A DNA stretch of 64,000 bases, from contig NZ_JANHDN010000003.1 in assembly GCF_024494565.1 (NCBI RefSeq), positions 186,001 to 250,000 on the forward strand, written 5' to 3'. Below, one piece after another: positions 33,620-42,084 of the stretch (positions are counted from its first letter, which is position 1; each line of letters opens with the position of its first letter). The position numbers were made by a program, and so were the translations under genes. Source of the stretch: Halorubrum rutilum. Its GTDB lineage: Archaea; Halobacteriota; Halobacteria; Halobacteriales; Haloferacaceae. The notes beneath the pieces were generated by a model, which worked only from the letters and a program-made list of their open reading frames with translations, was not told the DNA's origin and did not search any database.

Positions 33620-34801
33620 TCAGTCGGCCTGCACGCCGTCCTCGCCGGCTTCGATGTCCGCCTCGGAGACGACGCCGTGCGAGATCGCGTCGCCGGTCCG
33701 GTCGTCGAACAGGTGGATCCGAGCGCGGTCGAAGACGACGTCGACGTCCTCCTCCTCGCCGATGTCGGTCGCGGGGTCGACGCTCATCAGCAGTCCCTGT
33801 CGCTCCTCGAAGTCGGCCGTCTCCTCGTCGACCGATTCGAGGATCGGTTTCAAGTAGACGAATATCTCGTCGCCCATCGGTTCGAGCACGTCGGTCTCGA
33901 CCGAGAACGCTCGGCTCGGGTCCGCGGCCTCGGCGCTGTTGTCCGTGAGGTAGATGTCCTCCGGACGGATCCCGACCTCGACCGGGTCGCCGGTCCCCAC
34001 GCCGTCGATCGCGGCGGTGTCGAAGGAGACGGAGTAGCCGTTCGCGTCGAGGCTGTCCTCCCCGACGCTCGCGTCGAAGAAGTTCATCGACGGCGACCCG
34101 ATGAAGCCCGCGACGAACCGGTTGGCCGGCTGGTTGTAACAGACGAGCGGCGGGGCGATCTGCTGGAGCTCGCCCTTGTTGAGCACCGCGATCCGGTCGG
34201 ACATCGTCATCGCCTCCGCCTGGTTGTGGGTGACGTAGATGATCGTCGTGTCCAGCTGCTTGTGGAGCCGCTGGAGCTCGGTCCGCATGTTGACGCGCAG
34301 CTTGGCGTCGAGGTTCGCCAGCGGCTCGTCCATCAGGAACACGTCCGGGTCGCGGACGATGGCCCGCGCGATCGCGACGCGCTGGCGCTGTCCGCCGGAC
34401 ATCTCGCTCGGCATGCGGTCGAGCATTCCCTGCAGCCGGACGACCCGCGCCGCCTCGTCGACGCGCTCGTCCATCTCCTCTTTCGGGAAGTCGCGCAGGC
34501 GGAGCCCGAAGGAGATGTTGTCGTACACGTCCATGTGCGGGAACAGCGCGATGTTCTGGAACACCATCGCGATGCCGCGATCCTTCGGCGGGAGGTTCGT
34601 CACCTCGCGGTCGCCGATCAGGATCTCCCCCGACGTCGGCTTCGTGAGCCCCGCGACCGTTTCGAGCGTCGTGGACTTCCCGCAGCCCGAGGGACCGACG
34701 AGGCAGATGAACTCGCCGTCCTTCAGGTCGAGGTTCATGTTGTCGACCGCCGTTACGTCGTCGTACTGTTTCGTGACGTCCGTGAGTTTGACTCGTGCCA
34801 T
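33620..34801 (-). CDS. Sugar ABC importer ATP-binding protein (MalK/UgpC type)
   Basis: A 393-residue ATPase of the multi-sugar importer class: Walker A GPSGCGKSTT, Q-loop FQNIALFPHM, signature MSGGQRQRVAIARA, Walker B VFLMDEPLANLD, and a C-terminal TOBE/OB regulatory domain (about 240-393). It is expected to power the two permeases encoded upstream. Gene order binding protein - permease - permease - ATPase - kinase on one strand suggests one operon driven from about 38400, with a possible second promoter before the permeases. Confidence 0.93.
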   Translation of the reverse strand: MARVKLTDVTKQYDDVTAVDNMNLDLKDGEFICLVGPSGCGKSTTLETVAGLTKPTSGEILIGDREVTNLPPKDRGIAMVFQNIALFPHMDVYDNISFGLRLRDFPKEEMDERVDEAARVVRLQGMLDRMPSEMSGGQRQRVAIARAIVRDPDVFLMDEPLANLDAKLRVNMRTELQRLHKQLDTTIIYVTHNQAEAMTMSDRIAVLNKGELQQIAPPLVCYNQPANRFVAGFIGSPSMNFFDASVGEDSLDANGYSVSFDTAAIDGVGTGDPVEVGIRPEDIYLTDNSAEAADPSRAFSVETDVLEPMGDEIFVYLKPILESVDEETADFEERQGLLMSVDPATDIGEEEDVDVVFDRARIHLFDDRTGDAISHGVVSEADIEAGEDGVQAD

Positions 34802-34807
34802 GTGGTA

Positions 34808-35785
34808 TCACTCCTTGAGCGCGCCCTGCGTGAGGCCGCTGATGATCTTGTCCTGTGCGACGACGACGAGGATCGCGACCGGAACGATCGCGATCAGGCT
34901 CGCCGCCGCCTGGAGGTCGTACCGGACCGTGTACTGCGTCTGGAACGCGATGACGCCGTCGACCACCGGCGCCCACTCCGCGGCGCTGTTGCCGGTCATC
35001 AAAAAGGAGAAGAAGAACTCCGTGTACACCGTGATGAAGGTGAGGATGCCGGCGGTCGCGACCCCGGGAGCCGAGAGCGGCATGATCACGCGGAACAGCG
35101 CGCCGAGCCGCGTCGTCCCCTCCACCCTGGCCGCCTCTTCGAGCCCGTCCGGGATCTGGCCGTAGAACGTCGTCAGGATGAAGATCGCCAGCGGCATCGT
35201 GAACGCGCTGAGCGGCGTGACGACCGCGCCCGGCGTCCCGTACAGCTCCACCGGGAGGGTGAACAGCCCGAGCATCGGGACCTGCTGGTTGAACGCCCGG
35301 AACAGCGGGATGAACAGCGTCGCCGGCGGGAAGAAGCTGAGCACCAACAGCGAGAAGAGGAGCGGCGTCTTCCCGCGGAACTCCAGGCGCCCGAACGCGT
35401 ACCCGGCGAGGCTCCCGACGAGGAGCACGAACACCGTCACGGTGAACGCGTAGAACAGGCTGTTGAACATGAACCGCGCGAACGGGACCTGCACGAACAC
35501 CTGCACGAACGCCGACAGGTCGATCGTCGTCGGGACGAGCGGGATGTCGGTCTGTCCCGGCGGCGCCATCGCGACGTTGAACAGCCAGTACAGCGGGAAC
35601 AGCGAGGTCGTCAGCAGGACCCCGCCGAGGAACACTAACATCACGGCGTACGCCTTCTCGGGGTTTCGGATCCAGTCGTCGGCCCACCGCCCGACGCGGG
35701 ACTTGTTCTCGCCGTCGCCGCCCGTTTCGTCGCCCGATCCGTCGAACGTTTCCGCGTCTTCGTGGTTGCGTGCGTCGATGCTCAT
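34808..35785 (-). CDS. Sugar ABC importer permease (MalG type)
   Basis: A 325-residue permease with six membrane helices and the EAA loop EEAARVEGTTRLGALFRVIMPL in which the conserved glycine is present. The cytoplasmic N-terminal extension (about 1-45) is acidic. It starts one base after the stop of the other permease and ends six bases before the ATPase start, so it is in the same operon. Confidence 0.92.
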   Translation of the reverse strand: MSIDARNHEDAETFDGSGDETGGDGENKSRVGRWADDWIRNPEKAYAVMLVFLGGVLLTTSLFPLYWLFNVAMAPPGQTDIPLVPTTIDLSAFVQVFVQVPFARFMFNSLFYAFTVTVFVLLVGSLAGYAFGRLEFRGKTPLLFSLLVLSFFPPATLFIPLFRAFNQQVPMLGLFTLPVELYGTPGAVVTPLSAFTMPLAIFILTTFYGQIPDGLEEAARVEGTTRLGALFRVIMPLSAPGVATAGILTFITVYTEFFFSFLMTGNSAAEWAPVVDGVIAFQTQYTVRYDLQAAASLIAIVPVAILVVVAQDKIISGLTQGALKE

Positions 35786-35786
35786 G

Positions 35787-36791
35787 TTACGCTAACCCCA
35801 GGCTCTGGTTGCTCTGTCGGATGAATATCAGGTACACCATGATGAACAGTCCGACGACGATGGCGATCAGCACGCTCACGGCGGCCGCGGAGCCGTACAG
35901 CGTCGCCGAACCGAACATCAGCTGGGTGACGAGACAGGTCATCGACGGGACCGTCGAGCAGCCGACGGTGGTCGACTCGATGATCCCGTACACCCGCAGC
36001 GCGCCCATCGTCCGGAACAGCATCGCGACCATCAACACCGGGAACACCAGCGGGAACGTGATGTAGCGGAACCGCTGCCACCGGGAGGCGCCCATCACGT
36101 CGGCCACCTCGTACAGGTCCTGATTGACGCTCTCCAACCCCGCCAAGATCAGCAGGGCCATGAACGCCGAGGTCTTCCAGATGTCCGCCACCGTCACGAT
36201 CACGAAGCTGTCGAAGGTCGTGTTGAGCGGGAGCTGGGAGAAGATCCCGAGCTGCTGGAGGGGCTCGGTCAGCAGTCCGTACCCCGGCCGGAACAGCAGG
36301 AAGAAGATCATCCCCTGGATGACGATCGGGATCGCCCACGGCAGGATGATGAGCAGCCGGACGAGCCGCCGGCCCTTGTACTCGGCCTTCATCAGCATGG
36401 CGTAGAGGAACCCGAGCAGCGTCTCGCCCGTGACGCTCAACACGGCGAACAGGACCGTCACGAACAGCGCCTGCTCCAGGATCGGCGTCTGGAACGAGGG
36501 GTCCACGAACGCCGCCGGCGCGAGCGCGTTGGTGTTCGTGAGCAGCTGGACGTAGTTCTGTAGCCCGACGAACTCCCCCAGGTTGCCGCCGGTGATCACG
36601 TCGGCGAAGAACGACATCCTGACGGCCGAGGCCAGCGGCCAGAACGCGAACAGCAGCAGCACGACGAACGCCGGAGCCAACAGCAGGTACGCGTACGCCT
36701 GCTCGCTCAGGTTCTCCGTCCACGTCCCGAGCCGCGTCAGGACCCCGCCCGATCCCTCGGCGATCTCCGGCCGCCCCTGTTCAGTCGCCAT
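35787..36791 (-). CDS. Sugar ABC importer permease (MalF type)
   Basis: A 334-residue permease with about six helices and EAA loop YEVADVMGASRWQRFRYITF. Start at MATEQGRPE (36791) is preferred to the frame's earlier ATG, which adds only four residues. Between its start and the binding-protein stop lies a 150-base AT-rich gap with TATA-like boxes, so it may have its own promoter to adjust the permease:binding-protein ratio. Confidence 0.92.
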   Translation of the reverse strand: MATEQGRPEIAEGSGGVLTRLGTWTENLSEQAYAYLLLAPAFVVLLLFAFWPLASAVRMSFFADVITGGNLGEFVGLQNYVQLLTNTNALAPAAFVDPSFQTPILEQALFVTVLFAVLSVTGETLLGFLYAMLMKAEYKGRRLVRLLIILPWAIPIVIQGMIFFLLFRPGYGLLTEPLQQLGIFSQLPLNTTFDSFVIVTVADIWKTSAFMALLILAGLESVNQDLYEVADVMGASRWQRFRYITFPLVFPVLMVAMLFRTMGALRVYGIIESTTVGCSTVPSMTCLVTQLMFGSATLYGSAAAVSVLIAIVVGLFIMVYLIFIRQSNQSLGLA

Positions 36792-36942
36792 GGCGACCTC
36801 CACCTCCGCGTCCGATCGCCCGTCGTGGTCCGAGCATCGACCCCTTGTATATCGTGCGAATATTTATCATTATTGTTTGTTTTATATACGGATCACCTCC
36901 CGGAGACGCGAGACGCCCCGGGAGCCGACTCGTCGGCGGTCG

Positions 36943-38370
36943 TCACCCCGACTGCTCTTCTATCGCCGAGATCTGCTCTTGCATCGCCGCCGCCGCCTCC
37001 TGCGGGCTCTTCTCCTGGCGGAGCGCCGCGTTGACCTCGTTGGCGACGATGCTCCGCTGGTTCGGCCACACCGAGGTCGTCGGCCGGGGGATGAGGTTCT
37101 CCGCCGCGTACTGGAGCGCCTCGAAGTACGGCCCGTACGTGTCGCTCTGCTCGACGTAGCTGTACAGCGACGGCTTCGGCGGCATGAAGTTCGCCGTGTC
37201 GAACTGGTACTCGAGGACCGAGTCCTCCCACCACGCCTTGATCACTTCCTTCGCCGACGCCATGTTGTCGGTAAAGGGGTTCATCGACATGATCCATCCG
37301 CCCTGCGCGTGCCAGGAGCCGTTCGGGCCCGCCGGGAGCGGCATCACGCCGAGCTCCATGTCCGTCCCCTCGAAGGCCGTCTCGGCCCCGCCGATGGAGT
37401 AGGTCCAGTTGCGCTGGGTGACCGCGGCCCCGCTCTCGAAGGTGCTCTTCGTGTCGGGCTCGGACCAGCCGGCCACCTCCTGCGGGGAGATGGCCGCGAT
37501 GTCCATCGGGGCGCTCCCCGTGCCGTGGATGGTGTCGACCGCGGCCTCGACCCCGTCGATCGACTCCTCCGTGTCGAGGGTGACGGGGCGGTCGCCGATC
37601 GGACCGAAGAGGTTGTCCTGCCCGCCGAAGAAGGCGCCGCCCATGCTCGTGAGGAACTCGTTGAACGTGCAGCACGCCAGGCCGGCGTAGTTGTTCCCCT
37701 GCCAGAGGTGGCCGTACTCGACGTCGGCCCCGCTCATGACCTCGGAGACGATCTGCGAGAACTCGCCCCACGTCGGCGGCTCCCCGCGCCACGTCTCGAA
37801 GTCGGAGTCGCCGTAGCCCGCGTCCCGGAACAGGTCCTTCCGGTAGGTGATGGTCGGGTAGTCCGGGAACACCGGGACCGAGTACAGGTCGCCGGTCTCG
37901 GGGTGAGTCCCCGTGTTGATCATCGACTGGACGCCCTCCTCTCTGACGCGGGAGATGAACTCCTCGTCCATCTCCTCTTCGAGGTTGACCAGGTCGCCGC
38001 GGACGATGAACGGGATCGTCCACCCGTTGTCCGTCAACACCAGGTCTGGGTCGGACTCCTCCGCGTTGATCGCGGTCCGGAGCTGCTGCTGCTTGCTGCC
38101 GGTGTCCTGCGGCGGCCGGGTCATCTCGATCGTGATCGAGTCGGGCACGCCCGCCTCGTGCAGGACCTCGGGGAACCCGGCGTCGACGAACTGCGGCCCG
38201 GAGAAGACGGTGACCGTCCCGCCGATCTCGTCGCCCGACGAGCCGGTCGTTCCGCCGGATCCCCCGTCGCCGCCGCCGGAACAGCCCGCTAGCCCGGTCA
38301 CGCCGATCGCGCCGGTTGCCGTGATGTATTGCCGCCGTGAGACGCCGGTCTCGCTGTCGTTGCCAGACAT
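36943..38370 (-). CDS. Sugar-binding lipoprotein of the ABC importer
   Basis: A 475-residue extracellular solute-binding protein (COG1653/family 1 type). The leader has a twin arginine (SRRQYITATGAIGVTGLAGC), so it is a Tat-exported lipoprotein with lipobox LAGC at about residues 28-31. A Gly/Ser linker follows. Motifs such as TYRKDLFRDAGYG and MALPLPAGPNGSWHAQGG-like segments match maltose/glycerol-phosphate type binders. First gene of the importer operon. Ligand: an oligosaccharide, plausibly sucrose or a fructo-oligosaccharide, by context only. Confidence 0.92.
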   Translation of the reverse strand: MSGNDSETGVSRRQYITATGAIGVTGLAGCSGGGDGGSGGTTGSSGDEIGGTVTVFSGPQFVDAGFPEVLHEAGVPDSITIEMTRPPQDTGSKQQQLRTAINAEESDPDLVLTDNGWTIPFIVRGDLVNLEEEMDEEFISRVREEGVQSMINTGTHPETGDLYSVPVFPDYPTITYRKDLFRDAGYGDSDFETWRGEPPTWGEFSQIVSEVMSGADVEYGHLWQGNNYAGLACCTFNEFLTSMGGAFFGGQDNLFGPIGDRPVTLDTEESIDGVEAAVDTIHGTGSAPMDIAAISPQEVAGWSEPDTKSTFESGAAVTQRNWTYSIGGAETAFEGTDMELGVMPLPAGPNGSWHAQGGWIMSMNPFTDNMASAKEVIKAWWEDSVLEYQFDTANFMPPKPSLYSYVEQSDTYGPYFEALQYAAENLIPRPTTSVWPNQRSIVANEVNAALRQEKSPQEAAAAMQEQISAIEEQSG

Positions 38371-38394
38371 ACTGCGTACGTGAGGAACGATCAT

Positions 38395-38402
38395 TAATAT
38401 AA
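38395..38402 (-). promoter_or_regulatory. TATA box of the importer operon
   Basis: TTATATTA on the minus strand, 25-32 bases before the binding-protein start codon at 38370. Confidence 0.6.
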
Positions 38403-38411
38403 TTAAGGTGG

Positions 38412-38431
38412 TTTACAACCGGTGTTGTAAA
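38412..38431 (-). promoter_or_regulatory. Palindromic operator candidate upstream of importer
   Basis: TTTACAAC-CGGT-GTTGTAAA: perfect eight-base arms around a four-base centre, about ten bases upstream of the TATA box. Its place upstream of the TATA/BRE suits an activator; TrmB-type regulator (31486) is the natural candidate. Confidence 0.55.
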
Positions 38432-38485
38432 GAAAATTCCACCGGGGGACGGCGGCCGCTACACGGGGAGAGGACCGACCGTTTT

Positions 38486-38553
38486 CGCCACCGACCGGTT
38501 CCCGCCGCCGATCGACCCTCGCCACCAACCGGTTCCCGCCGCCGATCGGCCGG
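38486..38553. repeat. 34-base tandem repeat, two units
   Basis: Units 38486-38519 and 38520-38553; the first 29 bases differ at one position. It lies in the trailer of the aldo/keto reductase gene (stop at 38601) and upstream of the importer promoter. Confidence 0.6.
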
Positions 38554-38600
38554 TGTCGGACGCGGTATCGACGCGCGTTCCCGGGCCGATCCCCCTCGGA

Positions 38601-39584
38601 TCAGTCCTTTCCCGGGGCGGGCCACCGCGGCGTGATCGGGGCCTCGATCCGCGACAGCTCCTCGTCGGTCAGTTCGACGTCGAGCGCGCCGACGTTCTCT
38701 TCGAGGTGCTCCGCCTTCCGCGGCCCGATGATGGGCGCGTCGACGACCTCCTTGTGCAGCAGCCACGCGAGGCTCACCTGCGCGGGCGTCGCCCCCTTCG
38801 CGTCGGCGATGTCCCGGACCGCCTCCAGCACCGCCCAGTTCTCCTCGGTGAACCGCCGCGCGGTGTAGTCGTCGGTCGCCGCCCTCCCGGACTCGGGCTG
38901 CTGGTCCCGCGAGTACTTCCCCGTCAAGAAGCCGCCCGCGAGCGGCGACCACGGGAGCACGCCGATCCCCTCGGCGGCGCACACCGGTAACACGTTTGCC
39001 TCCTCGTGCCTGTCGACGGCGTTGTACTCCGGCTGCATCGAGACGAACCGTTCGCGGTTCTCGACGTCGGCGGCGTACAGCGCCCGGGCGAACTTCCACG
39101 CCGGCATCGTGCTCGCCCCGACGTAGCGGACCAGCCCCTCGTCGACGAGGTGGTCCAGCGCCGAGAGCACCTCCTCGACGGGCGTGTCGTCGTCCCAGCG
39201 GTGGATCTGATAGAGGTCGATGTAGTCGGTCCCGAGCCGGTCGAGCGACGCCTCGGCCTGGTCGAGGACGTGCTTCCGCGAGAGCCCGCGCCCGTTCGGT
39301 CCGTCTCGCATCCGGTGGTACACCTTCGTCGCGACGACCAGCTCCGAGCGGTCGTATCCCTCGATCGCCCGCCCGACGATCTCCTCGCTCTCGCCGCGCG
39401 AGTAGACGTTGGCCGTGTCGAGGAAGTTGATCCCGAGCTCCAGCGCGCGGTCGATGATCGCCCTCGACTCCGACTCCTCGTGGATCATCCACGGCTCCTC
39501 CGTGCCGAAGTTCATGCACCCGAGCGCCAGCCGGGATACCTCCAGTCCCGTCTCGCCGAGCGTGGTGTACTCCATGTCGGTCAT
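38601..39584 (-). CDS. Aldo/keto reductase
   Basis: A 327-residue NADPH-linked reductase: LGETGLEVSRLALGCMNFG start, catalytic D-Y-K-H in FLDTANVYSRG, VVATKVYHRM and YQIHRWDDDTP, and the NADP site VDAPIIGPRKAEHLEEN. Likely reduces sugars or aldehydes. Start at MTDMEYTTLG (39584); MEY at 39575 is the alternative. The upstream frame extends 199 residues but looks non-coding. A T-run TATA-like element lies about 25-33 bases upstream. Confidence 0.9.
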   Translation of the reverse strand: MTDMEYTTLGETGLEVSRLALGCMNFGTEEPWMIHEESESRAIIDRALELGINFLDTANVYSRGESEEIVGRAIEGYDRSELVVATKVYHRMRDGPNGRGLSRKHVLDQAEASLDRLGTDYIDLYQIHRWDDDTPVEEVLSALDHLVDEGLVRYVGASTMPAWKFARALYAADVENRERFVSMQPEYNAVDRHEEANVLPVCAAEGIGVLPWSPLAGGFLTGKYSRDQQPESGRAATDDYTARRFTEENWAVLEAVRDIADAKGATPAQVSLAWLLHKEVVDAPIIGPRKAEHLEENVGALDVELTDEELSRIEAPITPRWPAPGKD

Positions 39585-39720
39585 CGCTCGCGCTACCAGA
39601 GGGAGCGATAAAAAAACCACGCGGCTGGACCGGCGCGCGGGAGAGCGTCGCTTCCGACGACCCCGACGGGAGGCGACGCCGGCGCAACGTTGATACCGCG
39701 ACGGCGGATAGCTCGCGGGG

Positions 39721-40548
39721 ATGCGTTCGTCGTTCGGGGCTCGACTGCGCCGGCCCGAGCACACCGGCGAGAACCGCTGTTGGCCGTGCACGGTCGTGAA
39801 CGTCGCGCTCGTCGGCGTCTGCGCCGGAGGACTCGGCGTTGCCGTCGCCCCGTTGGTCGGCGTCGCCGCCGCGGGAGGCGGCCTCGCGCTGGTCTGGCTC
39901 CGGGGGTATCTGGTCCCGGGGACGCCTCGGTTCGCGCCGCCGCTCGTCGCCGCGCTTCCCGGGGGAGCGGCGGTGTTCGACGAGGCGTCGGCGGGGACGG
40001 GCAGTCCTCCGAACGAGGGGGGATCGCTCGGGACCGCGGACGGTCCGGACGACCCCGAGGACCTGCTCGCGCGCCTCGTCGAGAGCGGCGTCCTCGAAGT
40101 AAACGACGGGACCGTCGTCCCCACCGCGGCGTTCGACGAGCGGTGGCGCGCGGAGATGGACGAGCTGCGGGAGCGGACCACGGCGGAGCTGGCCCGCGCC
40201 GCGCTCGACGCCTCGCCGGCGGCCGAGGGGAGGGCGGTCGACGGCGAGTGGGTCGCGCTCTCGCCCGAGGGCGGCGGCGTCGTGGACGAGACCTGGCTCT
40301 CCCGTCCGGTGGCGATCGCCGAGGTCGCCGGCTACCGCGCGACCGGGTCGTTCCTCTCGGACGACGGGACCCGGTTGGCGGCCGCCCGGACGAACCGGAT
40401 GCTGCTCGACGACTGCCCCGACTGCGGCGCCGCGCTGGAGCGGGGAACGGACATGTCGTGTTGCGGCGGTCACACCGGTCCCGGCGAGGAGCCGTCTCCG
40501 ACGCTCGCCTGTCCGGACTGCGAGGTCCGGCTGTACACCTTCGACTGA
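39721..40548 (+). CDS. Membrane protein with C-terminal zinc ribbon
   Basis: A 275-residue protein with two membrane helices (about 25-62), a soluble middle part with DPEDLLARLVESGVLEV and a helical segment, and a C-terminal cysteine array (DDCPDCGAALERG, SCCGGH, LACPDCEVRLYTFD). The layout suggests a membrane-tethered zinc protein; no family function is known to me. It is divergent from the aldo/keto reductase. Confidence 0.65.
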   Translation: MRSSFGARLRRPEHTGENRCWPCTVVNVALVGVCAGGLGVAVAPLVGVAAAGGGLALVWLRGYLVPGTPRFAPPLVAALPGGAAVFDEASAGTGSPPNEGGSLGTADGPDDPEDLLARLVESGVLEVNDGTVVPTAAFDERWRAEMDELRERTTAELARAALDASPAAEGRAVDGEWVALSPEGGGVVDETWLSRPVAIAEVAGYRATGSFLSDDGTRLAAARTNRMLLDDCPDCGAALERGTDMSCCGGHTGPGEEPSPTLACPDCEVRLYTFD

Positions 40549-40675
40549 GCCGGCCGGGCGCCCCCGACCGTGGCGGAGCAGCCCGCGTCGGGCGGAACGG
40601 GCGGGGACGGGGTCTCGCCCTCGGACGACCGTGCAGAGGGGCGGGGACGCGGCGCGGCGGAGCTCGGACCGGGAC

Positions 40676-40684
40676 CAATAAGTG
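40676..40684 (+). promoter_or_regulatory. TATA-like box of GH68 gene
   Basis: CAATAAGTG, 30-38 bases before the ATG at 40714. Confidence 0.4.
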
Positions 40685-40713
40685 AACCTGCCACGGACGG
40701 GGCCGTAACCGAA

Positions 40714-42084
40714 ATGACTGAGAACGACGCCGGCGCCCGGCGCGACGCGGAGGGCTGGCGGCCGCCGCGGTGGACGCGGTCGCAGGCCGCGCGGATCGAG
40801 CGCACGCCAGAGACCGTCGCGCCGGTCATCGAACCGCCCGCGGAGGACCCCGCCGCGGACCTCCACATCTGGGACACGTGGCTGCTTCGGGACCGCCACG
40901 GGGAGATCGCCGAGGTCGACGGCTGGCGGGTGCTCTTCTCGCTGACCGCCCCGGAGGAACTGCTGCCCGGGAAGCGTCACGACGTCGCCGAGATCCGGTT
41001 CTTCTACTCCCGGAACGGGACCGAGTGGCACGGCGGCGAGCCCGTCTTCGACGCCGACGCGCTCGGGCAGCGCCAGTGGGCCGGCTCCGCGCTGTACGAC
41101 GACGGCGACCTCTACCTCTACTACACCGCCGCCGGCGACGAGTCGGCCGAGGAGCTGAACTACAACCAGCGCATCGCCGTCGGGCACGGCGGCCGGTTCG
41201 CGGCCGACGACGACGGCGTGCGGAGCGAGGGCCCCTGGACCCACGAGGTCCTCCTCGAACCGGACGGGGAGTGGTACGAGAGCGAGGACCAGTCGCGGGG
41301 GATGATCTACACCTTCCGCGACCCCTGGTTCTTCGAGGATCCGAACACCGGCGAGACGACCCTGCTGTTCGAGGCGAACACGCCGGTCCCGACCGACAGC
41401 GGGCGATGCGGCGGCGACGAGGCCCAACAGGAGTTCAACGGGAGCGTCGGCGTCGCGGCGTCGCGGAGCGGCGACCCCCTCGACTGGGAGCTCGAACCGC
41501 CCCTCCTCGACGGCGTCTGCGTCAACCAGGAGCTCGAACGCCCCCACGTCGTCGCCCGCGACGACCGATACTACCTCTTCTTTTCGAGCCACATGCACAC
41601 GTTCGCGCCCGGGCTCCGCGGCTTCGACGGCCTCTACGGGTTCGTCGCCGACTCGCTCCGCGGGGAGTACGAACCGCTGAACGGGTCCGGGCTGGTCGTG
41701 GCCAACCCGGCGGGAGTCCCCTTCCAGGCGTACTCGTGGATGGCGTTCCCATACCGCGACGAGGTGCTCGTGCAGAGCTTCTACAACTACCGCGAGTTCG
41801 CCGGCGAGTCGCTCGACGGGATCGCGGACCTCTCGGAGGCCGAACAGCGACGCCGGTTCGGCGGCACGCTGAGTCCGACGCTCAGGCTCGATGTCGGCGA
41901 CGACCGGACGCGCATCCACGGCACGCTCGCCCACTGGCACATTCCCACGGCGCGCGAGGAGCTCCCGGCCACCGACGGGTATCGACCGCCGGACGACGTC
42001 GACCCGGACGAGGGGTACGTGGACCGCCCCGACACCCGGATGGACCGACACCGCACCGGCAGGTACCCGCGGAACGGCTACTGA
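40714..42084 (+). CDS. GH68 levansucrase/inulosucrase-type fructosyltransferase
   Basis: A 456-residue five-bladed beta-propeller enzyme of glycoside hydrolase family 68. All three catalytic carboxylates are seen: D54 in HIWDTWLL (nucleophile), D203 in TFRDPWFF (transition-state stabiliser) and E275 in QELERPHVV (acid/base). QWAGSALY and YYLFFSSHMHTF are further family segments. It splits sucrose and transfers fructose to make levan or inulin, or to water. There is no visible signal peptide, unusual for a polymer-forming enzyme. Its stop overlaps the convergent GH32 stop by seven bases, so the two 3' ends interleave. Confidence 0.92.
   Translation: MTENDAGARRDAEGWRPPRWTRSQAARIERTPETVAPVIEPPAEDPAADLHIWDTWLLRDRHGEIAEVDGWRVLFSLTAPEELLPGKRHDVAEIRFFYSRNGTEWHGGEPVFDADALGQRQWAGSALYDDGDLYLYYTAAGDESAEELNYNQRIAVGHGGRFAADDDGVRSEGPWTHEVLLEPDGEWYESEDQSRGMIYTFRDPWFFEDPNTGETTLLFEANTPVPTDSGRCGGDEAQQEFNGSVGVAASRSGDPLDWELEPPLLDGVCVNQELERPHVVARDDRYYLFFSSHMHTFAPGLRGFDGLYGFVADSLRGEYEPLNGSGLVVANPAGVPFQAYSWMAFPYRDEVLVQSFYNYREFAGESLDGIADLSEAEQRRRFGGTLSPTLRLDVGDDRTRIHGTLAHWHIPTAREELPATDGYRPPDDVDPDEGYVDRPDTRMDRHRTGRYPRNGY

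Noticed and set aside
33272..35638. A 788-residue plus-strand frame over the sugar importer
   Set aside because: Opposite to two genes with clear ABC transporter motifs; its own sequence is charged low-complexity.
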